Positions 49,441 to 57,360 of a stretch of DNA of 64,000 nucleotides are shown piece by piece (the stretch's first letter is position 1; the number at the start of each line of letters is the position of its first letter). A model generated the notes under the pieces. That model saw nothing but the letters and a program-made list of their open reading frames with translations, had not been told where the DNA came from and made no database searches. Source of the DNA: Nitratiruptor sp. SB155-2 (GTDB lineage: Bacteria; Campylobacterota; Campylobacteria; Campylobacterales; Nitratiruptoraceae); contig NC_009662.1 in NCBI RefSeq assembly GCF_000010325.1, positions 1,694,501 to 1,758,500 on the forward strand, given 5' to 3'. Made by a program: the position numbers and the translations under genes.

Positions 49441-51046
49441 AGTAAAAGAGGTCTCGGTTTCATATAAATCGACAGTTGCGTTACAATCGGCCACCTTTTC
49501 AGGAGAGGCGGGAGAAATCCTTGGATTCATTGGTGCTGACGGGGCGGGGAAAAGCTCACTTTTCCACGCAATTGCAGGTGTTATCCCCTTTCAGGGAGAG
49601 ATCACCTATCAAAATATTCCCTATCACTCTCCCAAAGAGGCTGAAAAGATCAAACCCCACCTTGGCTTCATGCCTCAAGGTATCGGTCTCGTTCTCTATC
49701 CCGAACTCACGGTGGATGAACATCTTGAGTTTTTCGCTGATCTTAGGAGTCTTTCGAAAGATAGATCCTACTTTCGTTTCAAAAATCGACTCCTTGAAAT
49801 GGCAGGACTCGCACCTTTCCCCGACCGACTCGCCAAACATCTTAGCGGCGGCATGAAACAAAAACTCTCGCTGATCTGTACTATGATACACAAACCCCAT
49901 CTGCTCATTCTCGACGAACCGACAACGGGAGTGGATCCTCTCAGCCGACGGGAACTTTGGAAAATACTCGATCAAAATAGAGAAGGGACACTCACGTTAG
50001 TGAGTACCGCATATATGAGTGAAGCTGCCAAGATGGATAGAATCCATCTTTTTGATGAAGGTGAAATCATAGCACAAGGCAGTACCAAAGAACTGATCGA
50101 CTCGGTACGCCCTTTCACTTATCGCAAGACCCCATGTGCTTGGGGAGAGTGCCTCACCTTCAATAAAAGGACCTATGCACTTCATGCTTTGCAAGTGCCC
50201 CATGCCGAGCCAGATCTCGAGAGTCTCTTTTTCGTCAATGCACTGAAAAAAAATAAAATACCTCCGAAAATAGAGATTGTAGAGCGGGAATCAATACAGG
50301 AGCTTCCTCCCGTCGTCATGGAGGCAAAAGGCCTTACGAAGCGATTTGGCTCTTTTGTCGCCGACGATCATATCGACATGCAGCTAAAACCCCGTGAGAT
50401 TCTTGGTCTTCTAGGAGCAAACGGAGCGGGTAAAACCACTTTTATCAAAATGCTTTTAGGTCTACTCCCAATCGATGAAGGGGAACTGTATCTGCTTGGA
50501 AAACGAATCCAAAGCGCCAGTGATAGAAAAACACTCAAAAATAAAATCGGATATATGAGTCAAAACTTCTCCTATTATAAAGATCTTACCATACGAGAAA
50601 ATCTGCTCTATTTCGCCAGCATGCATACAATTGCGTTGACGAAAACTTTACGAAAGATTGATGAACTCAGTCGTTCCCTCGGCTTTGCAAGCTATCTCGA
50701 TGCTTTTCCAAAAGATGTTCCTCTTGGAATAAACCAGCGTTTCAGCCTCGCAGCAGCGATACTGCACGAACCGGTGGTACTCTTTTTGGATGAACCCACC
50801 AGTGGTGTCGACACGATTGCAAGATCGCAGTTTTGGCAACTGCTTCATGAGCTCAAGGAAAAATGGCATATCTCCATTCTCATAACGACACACTATATGA
50901 GTGAAGCAGACTACTGTGATCGTGTGGTACTTTTGAAACAGGGTAAAAAGATAGCCGATGATACCGTTGCTAATCTATACAAAAAGTTCCCCGACGCCAA
51001 AGACTTTGAAGAGATATTCTTTCGGCTCTACAAGGCAAGCAGATGA
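49427..51046 (+). CDS. Double ABC ATPase (YbhF-like)
   Basis: The 539-residue protein contains two ABC domains. The first has Walker A GADGAGKSS (about residue 36), signature LSGGMKQ and Walker B LLILDEPTTGVDP; the second has GANGAGKTT (about residue 335), a variant signature (PLGINQRFSLA) and Walker B VLFLDEPTSGVDT. Two fused ATPases with two separate ABC-2 permeases are the YbhF-YbhS-YbhR pattern of drug or ion export. The start is a TTG (49427) with AAGGA upstream. It overlaps the MFS end and the first permease start. Confidence 0.93.
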   Translation: MALLEVKEVSVSYKSTVALQSATFSGEAGEILGFIGADGAGKSSLFHAIAGVIPFQGEITYQNIPYHSPKEAEKIKPHLGFMPQGIGLVLYPELTVDEHLEFFADLRSLSKDRSYFRFKNRLLEMAGLAPFPDRLAKHLSGGMKQKLSLICTMIHKPHLLILDEPTTGVDPLSRRELWKILDQNREGTLTLVSTAYMSEAAKMDRIHLFDEGEIIAQGSTKELIDSVRPFTYRKTPCAWGECLTFNKRTYALHALQVPHAEPDLESLFFVNALKKNKIPPKIEIVERESIQELPPVVMEAKGLTKRFGSFVADDHIDMQLKPREILGLLGANGAGKTTFIKMLLGLLPIDEGELYLLGKRIQSASDRKTLKNKIGYMSQNFSYYKDLTIRENLLYFASMHTIALTKTLRKIDELSRSLGFASYLDAFPKDVPLGINQRFSLAAAILHEPVVLFLDEPTSGVDTIARSQFWQLLHELKEKWHISILITTHYMSEADYCDRVVLLKQGKKIADDTVANLYKKFPDAKDFEEIFFRLYKASR

Positions 51047-52161
51047 AACTCTCCGTTATCAAAGCCTATATGCTCAAAGAGTTTAAAGATCTTATCAGAA
51101 CGAAAATGATCTTTTTAGTCTATCTTATTCCCACTATGATTATGCTACTTTTTGGATACGGTATCCGTCTAGAAGTAAAACACGCAAGAACCATTATCAT
51201 AGACCAGGACCAAAGCCGGCTCTCCAAACGCCTCGTCGAGGCCTTTTCACACTCACAATATTTCGATACGAAAATAAGCTATACCTCCTACAATGAAGCA
51301 CTCGAGCAGATAAAAAAAGCAAATGCCGATATTCTTATCATCATTCCAGGCAACTTCGAAAGAAGGCTTTTTCATGGACAAAAAACGCAAATCGCTGCCT
51401 TCATCGACGCCGCATTCCCTCTTCGCTCCATGACGATGCAAGGATATGTAGAAGGAACGATCCTACATGAAGCACAAAAATTGGCGCAGCGTTTCGGGAT
51501 GCAAAAGGGGTTGATCGAGATCAACCCAAGGAATCTTTTCAACCAGTCCATGCGAGATGAAAACGCTATCGTTCCGGGTCTTATCGGGCTCATTCTACTA
51601 GTTGCACCTGCATTGCTGTCTGCTCTTTTGATAGTGAAAGAAAAAGAGATGGGCACTATATTCAACTTTTACGCCTCACCAGTGAAAAGAAGTGAGTTTC
51701 TAATCGCAAAATTAACACCCGTCTTTTTACTCCATTCACTCAACATTTTCATACTATTTCTTTGGGCTACGGCCTGGTTTGAGGTTCCTTTCCGAGGCAG
51801 TTTTTTTCTCTACTGGATCGTATCGGAAATCTACATTCTCATCAGTCTCTCCATAGGATTGCTAGTCTCTATCATCACAAAGCGCCAGATCGTTGCAGTC
51901 GTTCTTACTATCATCATCACCGTTATTCCCGGATTTTTGTATTCGGGTATCTTGATGCCCATCTCCTCCATGGTAGGAGAGTCCTATATCGAAGCACATA
52001 TTTTTCCTGTAATGTATTACAACCATATCATCTATGACACTTTCTTAATCGGTCAGGGAGTTGCTTCTCAAAAAAATATCCTCTATTTCGCCATCATGAT
52101 AGGCTATGCATTGCTATTGCTCATCATAGGATCACTGCTTCTGAAAAAGGAGCTTCGATGA
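51043..52161 (+). CDS. ABC-2 type permease (YbhS/YbhR-like)
   Basis: The 372-residue protein has a first membrane span near residues 21-38, a large extracytoplasmic domain (about 45-170) and five more spans in the C-terminal half, as in ABC-2 exporters. The motif VPGLIGLILLVAPALLSALL lies at the start of the core. It overlaps the ATPase end and the next permease start (ATGA-type), so a coupled heterodimer with the next product is likely. Confidence 0.92.
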   Translation: MKLSVIKAYMLKEFKDLIRTKMIFLVYLIPTMIMLLFGYGIRLEVKHARTIIIDQDQSRLSKRLVEAFSHSQYFDTKISYTSYNEALEQIKKANADILIIIPGNFERRLFHGQKTQIAAFIDAAFPLRSMTMQGYVEGTILHEAQKLAQRFGMQKGLIEINPRNLFNQSMRDENAIVPGLIGLILLVAPALLSALLIVKEKEMGTIFNFYASPVKRSEFLIAKLTPVFLLHSLNIFILFLWATAWFEVPFRGSFFLYWIVSEIYILISLSIGLLVSIITKRQIVAVVLTIIITVIPGFLYSGILMPISSMVGESYIEAHIFPVMYYNHIIYDTFLIGQGVASQKNILYFAIMIGYALLLLIIGSLLLKKELR

Positions 52162-53237
52162 GAACCTTCCAAACAATTTTGGCAAAAGAGATACTCACCT
52201 TTTTACGATCTTGGGGCTTAGTGGCTGTTGTTCTTTACTCTTTTACGTTGGATATCTACATAGTGGGACAGGGGATCGAAGTGAAGCCCAGAAATATCTC
52301 GATAGGCTATGTGGATCATGCGCATACCCCTTTGGTTCCGAAAATTCTTTCACACCTCCATGTTCCCGAATTTCAAAAACCCATACGCTTTCCCTCTCAA
52401 CGAGCACTACAGCAAGCCGTTTTCAATAAAAAGATCATTGTCGGTGTCATTTTTGATCAAGATTTCGCCAAGCAAACAGCATTGGGCGGGAATGCCAAAC
52501 TAGATCTACTCATCGATTCCACCGCTGCAAGCCAAGCCTATATTACTTCGGTCTATTTGCAAAATGTTCTACTCAATCTTTTTCCCAAAAATTTTCCTGT
52601 AGATCTTTGTGTTCATAAACTCTTCAATCAAAATGCCGATTCAAGAATGTTCATGTCTTTTGTGGAGATGCTCTCAATTATCACGATGATCGGAATCATT
52701 TTGACCGCCGTGGTTTTTGTCAAAGAGAAAGAGGATGGCACTTGGGATATTTTACTACTCTCTCCCGTAGAGTCCTCGCTCATTATCTTTGCTAAAGCTC
52801 TGAGCCAGGTCCTCATCGTGATGGGCGGAACCATTTTGGCTCTTGGTTTTGTGGTACTTACAGTATTCGACACACCTGTTAACGGATCTTTTTTGGCATT
52901 TTTGCTTTTGACACTCCTCTACTCTTTGACTATTTCTGGTATTGGTCTTTTTATCGCATCCGTATCAAAGACCGTTATGCAAGTCGCTCAATTATCTATG
53001 CTTATCATGCTGCCTCTCATATTCTTGAGTGGAGCCTGGACACCCATCTACTCCATGCATCCAGTCCTTCAAAAACTCTCGTTATTCTCGCCTCTTCGAT
53101 ACTATATCGAGGGCAGTGAAAGTATTATCTTTAGAGGAACGCAATGGGAAGATCTGCTCCCCTATTTTTTGGGTGTCGCACTTTTGGGTATACTAACTTT
53201 TTGGTATGGTTATAAAAAAATCGGAAGGTTGTTTTAA
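52158..53237 (+). CDS. ABC-2 type permease (YbhS/YbhR-like), second subunit
   Basis: The 359-residue protein has the same plan as the preceding gene: span near 16-35, a periplasmic domain (45-165) and a C-terminal five-span core (VEMLSIITMIGIILTAVVFV, then YSLTISGIGLFIASVSKTVM). The pair would form the export channel powered by the double ATPase. The gene is immediately followed by the DUF3187 gene with no gap. Confidence 0.92.
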   Translation: MRTFQTILAKEILTFLRSWGLVAVVLYSFTLDIYIVGQGIEVKPRNISIGYVDHAHTPLVPKILSHLHVPEFQKPIRFPSQRALQQAVFNKKIIVGVIFDQDFAKQTALGGNAKLDLLIDSTAASQAYITSVYLQNVLLNLFPKNFPVDLCVHKLFNQNADSRMFMSFVEMLSIITMIGIILTAVVFVKEKEDGTWDILLLSPVESSLIIFAKALSQVLIVMGGTILALGFVVLTVFDTPVNGSFLAFLLLTLLYSLTISGIGLFIASVSKTVMQVAQLSMLIMLPLIFLSGAWTPIYSMHPVLQKLSLFSPLRYYIEGSESIIFRGTQWEDLLPYFLGVALLGILTFWYGYKKIGRLF

Positions 53238-54161
53238 GTGAAAAAAATTCTCACTCTTGTCGTACTCTCTTTTACCCTTTTTGCTACACAACCTCTGCTC
53301 ACAACGACGATGCATCCATTTCGACTCGCTTTTTACTCTTTCTATCCACAAAACTCCGAGATAGAAGAAGATAAGAAATGGCATACCCAAATCAACCTCA
53401 GTGAAACGAACGATTATGATGAAGAGAAAGCCTATTTGATCGATTACGAAATAACCGCTTTGACGCTATCTCTTTCGAAAAAGATAAACAGCAACGCTCA
53501 ATTTCGTATCATTCTTCCCGCCTACTATATAAACGGCGGTTTTCTAGACTCGTTTCTAAACTGGTTCCACCGGGCCACAGACACTTTACCTTCTGCACAC
53601 AACCGTTACGGAAACAACAAAGTCCATTTTTTCTTTGGTTCTATCCATAAAACCTCTTCCTACGCTACACTCGGCAATGTCCAGCTTGAATACACACACC
53701 GATTGCCATGGGACGTCATAGGTGCAAAACAGGCACTCCATTTTGGAGTCAAACTCCCTACCGCTACGAAAAATAGTGGTTTTGGCTCAGGTAAAACAGA
53801 TGTGATGGTGGGATGGTCTGCCTGTAAAGCATTGGCAGATTCCTCGATTCTTCTCAATATGCAAGCAGCAAAAATAGGACGATATACACAAGGAAACATC
53901 GCCAAAAGTAAAGAGTATCTCTATTCTTTGTATGCACAATGGCAAAAATCCGTTTCATTTGGAAACTTCTTACTTGGATATCGTTTTGTTTCAAGTGCCT
54001 ACGATTCACCATACTCAAGTATCGATAGCTGCTCTAATATCATTACACTAGGGCTTGGTACCCACTGGTTTGGTAAAAAAACCACAATTTTTTTAGATGA
54101 AAACCTTGCTCCATTTCGAGGGGCACCCGATATCACGATAGGAATCAATATCTCATTGTAA
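53238..54161 (+). CDS. DUF3187-like outer-membrane beta protein
   Basis: The 307-residue product starts with a GTG (53238) directly after the previous stop and has a signal peptide (ILTLVVLSFTLFA). The rest is beta-rich with alternating aromatic residues, typical of a small outer-membrane barrel (for example QFRIILPAYYINGGFLDSFL, HFGVKLPTATKNSGFGSGKT). I place it in DUF3187. Genes of this type are found near export operons, perhaps as an outer-membrane component, but no function is established. Confidence 0.8.
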   Translation: MKKILTLVVLSFTLFATQPLLTTTMHPFRLAFYSFYPQNSEIEEDKKWHTQINLSETNDYDEEKAYLIDYEITALTLSLSKKINSNAQFRIILPAYYINGGFLDSFLNWFHRATDTLPSAHNRYGNNKVHFFFGSIHKTSSYATLGNVQLEYTHRLPWDVIGAKQALHFGVKLPTATKNSGFGSGKTDVMVGWSACKALADSSILLNMQAAKIGRYTQGNIAKSKEYLYSLYAQWQKSVSFGNFLLGYRFVSSAYDSPYSSIDSCSNIITLGLGTHWFGKKTTIFLDENLAPFRGAPDITIGINISL

Positions 54162-54170
54162 AGGAGAAGC

Positions 54171-54977
54171 ATGCGATGGCATTATGAGGATATAGACTAT
54201 TCCAAGATAAATCCCAAAGAGGTGCGAGAGTATGACTTTCTCTTTTTTCTCATCGCCAGTGCCTCTTTCATAGAGATCACTTCGGACGTGTACGAGAAAA
54301 ATCTTGCAACATTTTATGCGGACAACCAGAAAGTTGTGGATTGGTTGGAAAATGTCTGGGAACCAGAGGAGCTGCAACACGGACGTGCCCTACGCAAATA
54401 TGTCCAGACAGCCTGGCCAGACTTCGACTGGGATGGAGCATATGAACGATTTAAGAACGAGTATCTACCGCTATGTACACTGGATGAATTTCAGCCCACA
54501 AAAGCAAAAGAGATGCTGGCAAGAATGGTGGTAGAGACTGGGACAAGCACCTTTTACAAAGCTATAGAGAAGTTTTCAAAAGACCTCAATGCTCCCGTTT
54601 TAGGAGAAATTGCTCACAATATCTCCAAAGACGAGGTGTATCATTATGATGTGTTCTATGAAACATATAAAGAGTACAACGAAACAGAAAAGCTTGGACG
54701 AGACGAGATTATCAAAGTGGAATATGACAGACTCAAAATGGTCGACGGAGAGGATGGGAAGATTGCATTTAAAGCAATTTATGAAAGTACGCACGATGAA
54801 CCATTTACCGATGAAGTCTATGAAGAGCACAAAAAGAGTGTCGCCAAATTTGCAAAAAAATATTATCCATACAATATGGCCATAAAGATGCTTTTGCAAC
54901 CGCTTAATCTCAATAAAACCGTAGAAAAGGTGACCGTACCTATGGTCAGAGGAGCTTTGAAAATTTTAGGAATCTAG
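54171..54977 (+). CDS. Acyl-ACP desaturase-like diiron protein
   Basis: The 268-residue protein has all the ligands of a type 2 (ferritin-like) acyl-ACP desaturase: E35, E67 and H70 (EPEELQHG), E122 (VETGTSTFY), E155 and H158 (SKDEVYHYD). The spacings between ligands (32, 3, 52, 33, 3) follow those of plant delta-9 stearoyl-ACP desaturase (38, 3, 50, 33, 3). It would insert a double bond in an ACP-bound acyl chain with O2; the substrate is unknown. Bacterial members are uncommon. It is preceded by AGGAGAAGC and follows DUF3187. Confidence 0.85.
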   Translation: MRWHYEDIDYSKINPKEVREYDFLFFLIASASFIEITSDVYEKNLATFYADNQKVVDWLENVWEPEELQHGRALRKYVQTAWPDFDWDGAYERFKNEYLPLCTLDEFQPTKAKEMLARMVVETGTSTFYKAIEKFSKDLNAPVLGEIAHNISKDEVYHYDVFYETYKEYNETEKLGRDEIIKVEYDRLKMVDGEDGKIAFKAIYESTHDEPFTDEVYEEHKKSVAKFAKKYYPYNMAIKMLLQPLNLNKTVEKVTVPMVRGALKILGI

Positions 54978-55544
54978 ATGCTTTTTCACCTCTTCGCCTA
55001 TCCTGTCCATCTGCTCCTGTCACACGGATACTTGGCTCTTTTTATCTGGAGCATCCTTGAGGGCGAGATAGGTCTGATGCTGGCAGGATGGCTCGCTTCG
55101 ATCCATCAGCTTTTTTCCTATGAAAAAGTGGTTCTAGTCGCGATTTGCGGGGCCTTTTTAGGTGATCTATTTACTTTCAGTTTTGGCAGGCTTTTTGAGA
55201 AAAAAGCGCTCCGTTATCTCAATGCCCATCCTGATAAAAAACAGATGATCGATCGATGGATCAAAAAATGGGGAGCGGCGGTCATCATATTTGAACGATT
55301 TGTTTATGGTACCCATATCCCCGTTCTTTTAACCTTTGGCATGAGCGGTTACCCTATTTTAAAATTCATACTCTTTGATATCATAGGTATCATCCTGTGG
55401 GCTTTTAGTTTTGTCTCTATCGGCTATTTTTTCGGACAGAGCGCAATAAATATCATTTTACTTGTACAAAAAAATATTTTGGTCGTTCTCTTTTTTCTTC
55501 TTCTTTTTCTTTTCATTCTTCGTACCCAAAAGGGAAACACGTGA
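54978..55544 (+). CDS. DedA-family membrane protein
   Basis: The 188-residue protein has four to five hydrophobic spans and the DedA (SNARE-associated) motifs: GEIGLMLAGWLASIHQLFSY (about residues 28-47), GAFLGDLFTFSFGRLFEKKA (about 57-76) and the conserved FERFVYGTHIPVLLTFGMSG (about 98-117). DedA proteins act as lipid-carrier flippases or in proton-dependent membrane homeostasis. The ATG is directly after the previous stop; the end overlaps the frameshifted channel gene by four bases. Confidence 0.92.
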   Translation: MLFHLFAYPVHLLLSHGYLALFIWSILEGEIGLMLAGWLASIHQLFSYEKVVLVAICGAFLGDLFTFSFGRLFEKKALRYLNAHPDKKQMIDRWIKKWGAAVIIFERFVYGTHIPVLLTFGMSGYPILKFILFDIIGIILWAFSFVSIGYFFGQSAINIILLVQKNILVVLFFLLLFLFILRTQKGNT

Positions 55545-55765
55545 AACAGCTGGTCCTTTTTTTGATGCTGGCAGCACTCCTTCTTGGAGCCGATATCAAT
55601 ACCACTTTGGCAAAAGCAGATGTTAAAACATATGAATCACTTTTAGCTACACTCAAAAAATCTCAATCAAAAATGATGAAACTTCTCTACAAGAAGCACT
55701 TTTGTATAAACTTATCAATATCACCAAATTTCCACCAAAACCAACAACTTTTGATACAAAAATAG
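55541..55765 (+). pseudogene. N-terminal fragment of the MscS channel gene, out of frame
   Basis: This 74-codon frame gives a signal-like start (GTG, KQLVLFLMLAALLLGADIN) and helical residues up to SQSK, after which the reading frame becomes nonsense. One extra A in the run of five (55669-55673) would join SQSK to the residues NDETSLQEALLYKL of the MscS frame. It therefore represents the true N-terminus of the channel, cut by a single-base deletion, by programmed slippage at the A run or by a sequencing error. Confidence 0.7.
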
Positions 55766-57360
55766 AAAATTCCCAAGATTTTGAAAAACTCATCCAAAAA
55801 ACTTTGCAATTTCTTAATGAAACGAGTGAAAAAACTGTAACCCTTCAGCATATACAGCAAAAGCAACAAGCCGTTAAAGACCAGATACGCTCAATTAGTG
55901 AAAGCAACTCTTCACAGCTGTTCACTTTGCAACTCCAATATGCATTCTATAGCAAAGCGATACAAACCTTGCAAAAAGATTTACAAAAACGTCAAAAACT
56001 TCTTGAAGAAACTGTTCCAAATCTAATGGTACGAAATATTAAAAAGATAACCTTTGATACGAAAAATATCCAAAATGAGCTGGATCAGATCCAAAAAGAT
56101 CTTGACGCTATCCAAAAAAGGATGGAAGCCAAAGAGGTGGAGAAAGAGCGACTTGAACTTCTTGGAAGGAAAGAGAGAGCCAAAACAATAGAAAACTCTT
56201 TGATGCTTTTGGAAAAGAAGAGACAAGTGCTTTTAGACAACAAACTCGTTAAGCTCTTCGAACTCTATGCTGCTACATTACAAAAAAAAGAGACTCAAAA
56301 GGTTTTTGCTTTACAAAAACAGATTCTTGATCTTGCACAAAATCTTTATCCAACACAGGTACGAGAGAATCTCAAAAAACTTCTAACAAAACTGGATATC
56401 CAAATATTGGGAAAACAAGCCACTATCAAGGGAGCCACGCTCCAACATGTAAAAGAGATAATCGATCTTATTTGGAAAGAGTTCAACAGACCTCTCTTTA
56501 CGATCAATCAAACACCCATCAGTTCCCTGAAACTGATCATAGCCTTTTTGATCCTTCTATTTGGCTATCTTATTGGTTCTCTTTACAAAAAGAGTATTCA
56601 CAAACTTGCCCAAAGTTCCCACTCTATCACACCTTCGACAAAAACACTTCTCAGCAATATCGGATACTATACCATCCTCATCATCTCTTTTTTCGTTACA
56701 CTCAATGTCTTGGGTATCGATCTTTCCTCTATCGCCTTAATCGCCGGAGCCCTTTCGGTGGGTATCGGTTTTGGACTGCAAAATATCGTCTCCAATTTTG
56801 TCTCTGGATTGATTTTGATGTTTGAGCGAAGTATTAAAATAGGCGATTTTGTAGAAATAGATGAGGATCTTCGAGGCAGGATTTCCGATATTCGGATGCG
56901 ATCGACCACAATTACCACAAATGACAATATCGATGTTATCGTTCCAAACCAGGACCTCATTCAAAACAGAGTCATCAACTGGACAATGAATGACGACATC
57001 CGCCGCTTTCGCATCCCTTTCGGAGTGGCTTATGGAACGGATGCCAAACAGGTAATCAAAGTGATCAAAGATGCGGTCAAAACCAGTGGATTTGGAGATA
57101 TATACGAAGACTATCAAAGAAAAACCAGAGTGATTATGACAGGCATGGGTGACAGTAGCGTCAATTTCGAACTTCTTGTCTGGATCAAGGGAAAAGAAGC
57201 CCTCTATCCAAAACGGACGACATCACGATTTTTGATTCTCATTTATGAAGCACTCAACGATAATGGTATAGAGATACCGTTTCCGCAAAGAGACCTGCAC
57301 ATAAAGTCGATCCATACCGAAGTTCCTATATCAGTTCATAAATCGGACCATGTCAACTAA
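55702..57360 (+). CDS. MscS-type mechanosensitive channel with coiled-coil N-terminus
   Basis: The 552-codon frame has a long coiled coil (about 30-200, Lys/Gln/Leu-rich), then three hydrophobic spans (about 277-300, 318-335, and the pore helix starting near 345). The pore signature is SVGIGFGLQNIVSNFVSGLILM, shown here only by its ends SVGIGFG and GLILM. The MscS beta domain follows (KIGDFVEIDEDLRGRISDIRMR, IVPNQDLIQNRV). Such channels release solutes under osmotic shock. As written it would start at a TTG (55702) and lack a signal; the N-terminal part is probably in the preceding frame. It overlaps the convergent EAL gene by 8 bases. Confidence 0.88.
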   Translation: MYKLINITKFPPKPTTFDTKIENSQDFEKLIQKTLQFLNETSEKTVTLQHIQQKQQAVKDQIRSISESNSSQLFTLQLQYAFYSKAIQTLQKDLQKRQKLLEETVPNLMVRNIKKITFDTKNIQNELDQIQKDLDAIQKRMEAKEVEKERLELLGRKERAKTIENSLMLLEKKRQVLLDNKLVKLFELYAATLQKKETQKVFALQKQILDLAQNLYPTQVRENLKKLLTKLDIQILGKQATIKGATLQHVKEIIDLIWKEFNRPLFTINQTPISSLKLIIAFLILLFGYLIGSLYKKSIHKLAQSSHSITPSTKTLLSNIGYYTILIISFFVTLNVLGIDLSSIALIAGALSVGIGFGLQNIVSNFVSGLILMFERSIKIGDFVEIDEDLRGRISDIRMRSTTITTNDNIDVIVPNQDLIQNRVINWTMNDDIRRFRIPFGVAYGTDAKQVIKVIKDAVKTSGFGDIYEDYQRKTRVIMTGMGDSSVNFELLVWIKGKEALYPKRTTSRFLILIYEALNDNGIEIPFPQRDLHIKSIHTEVPISVHKSDHVN

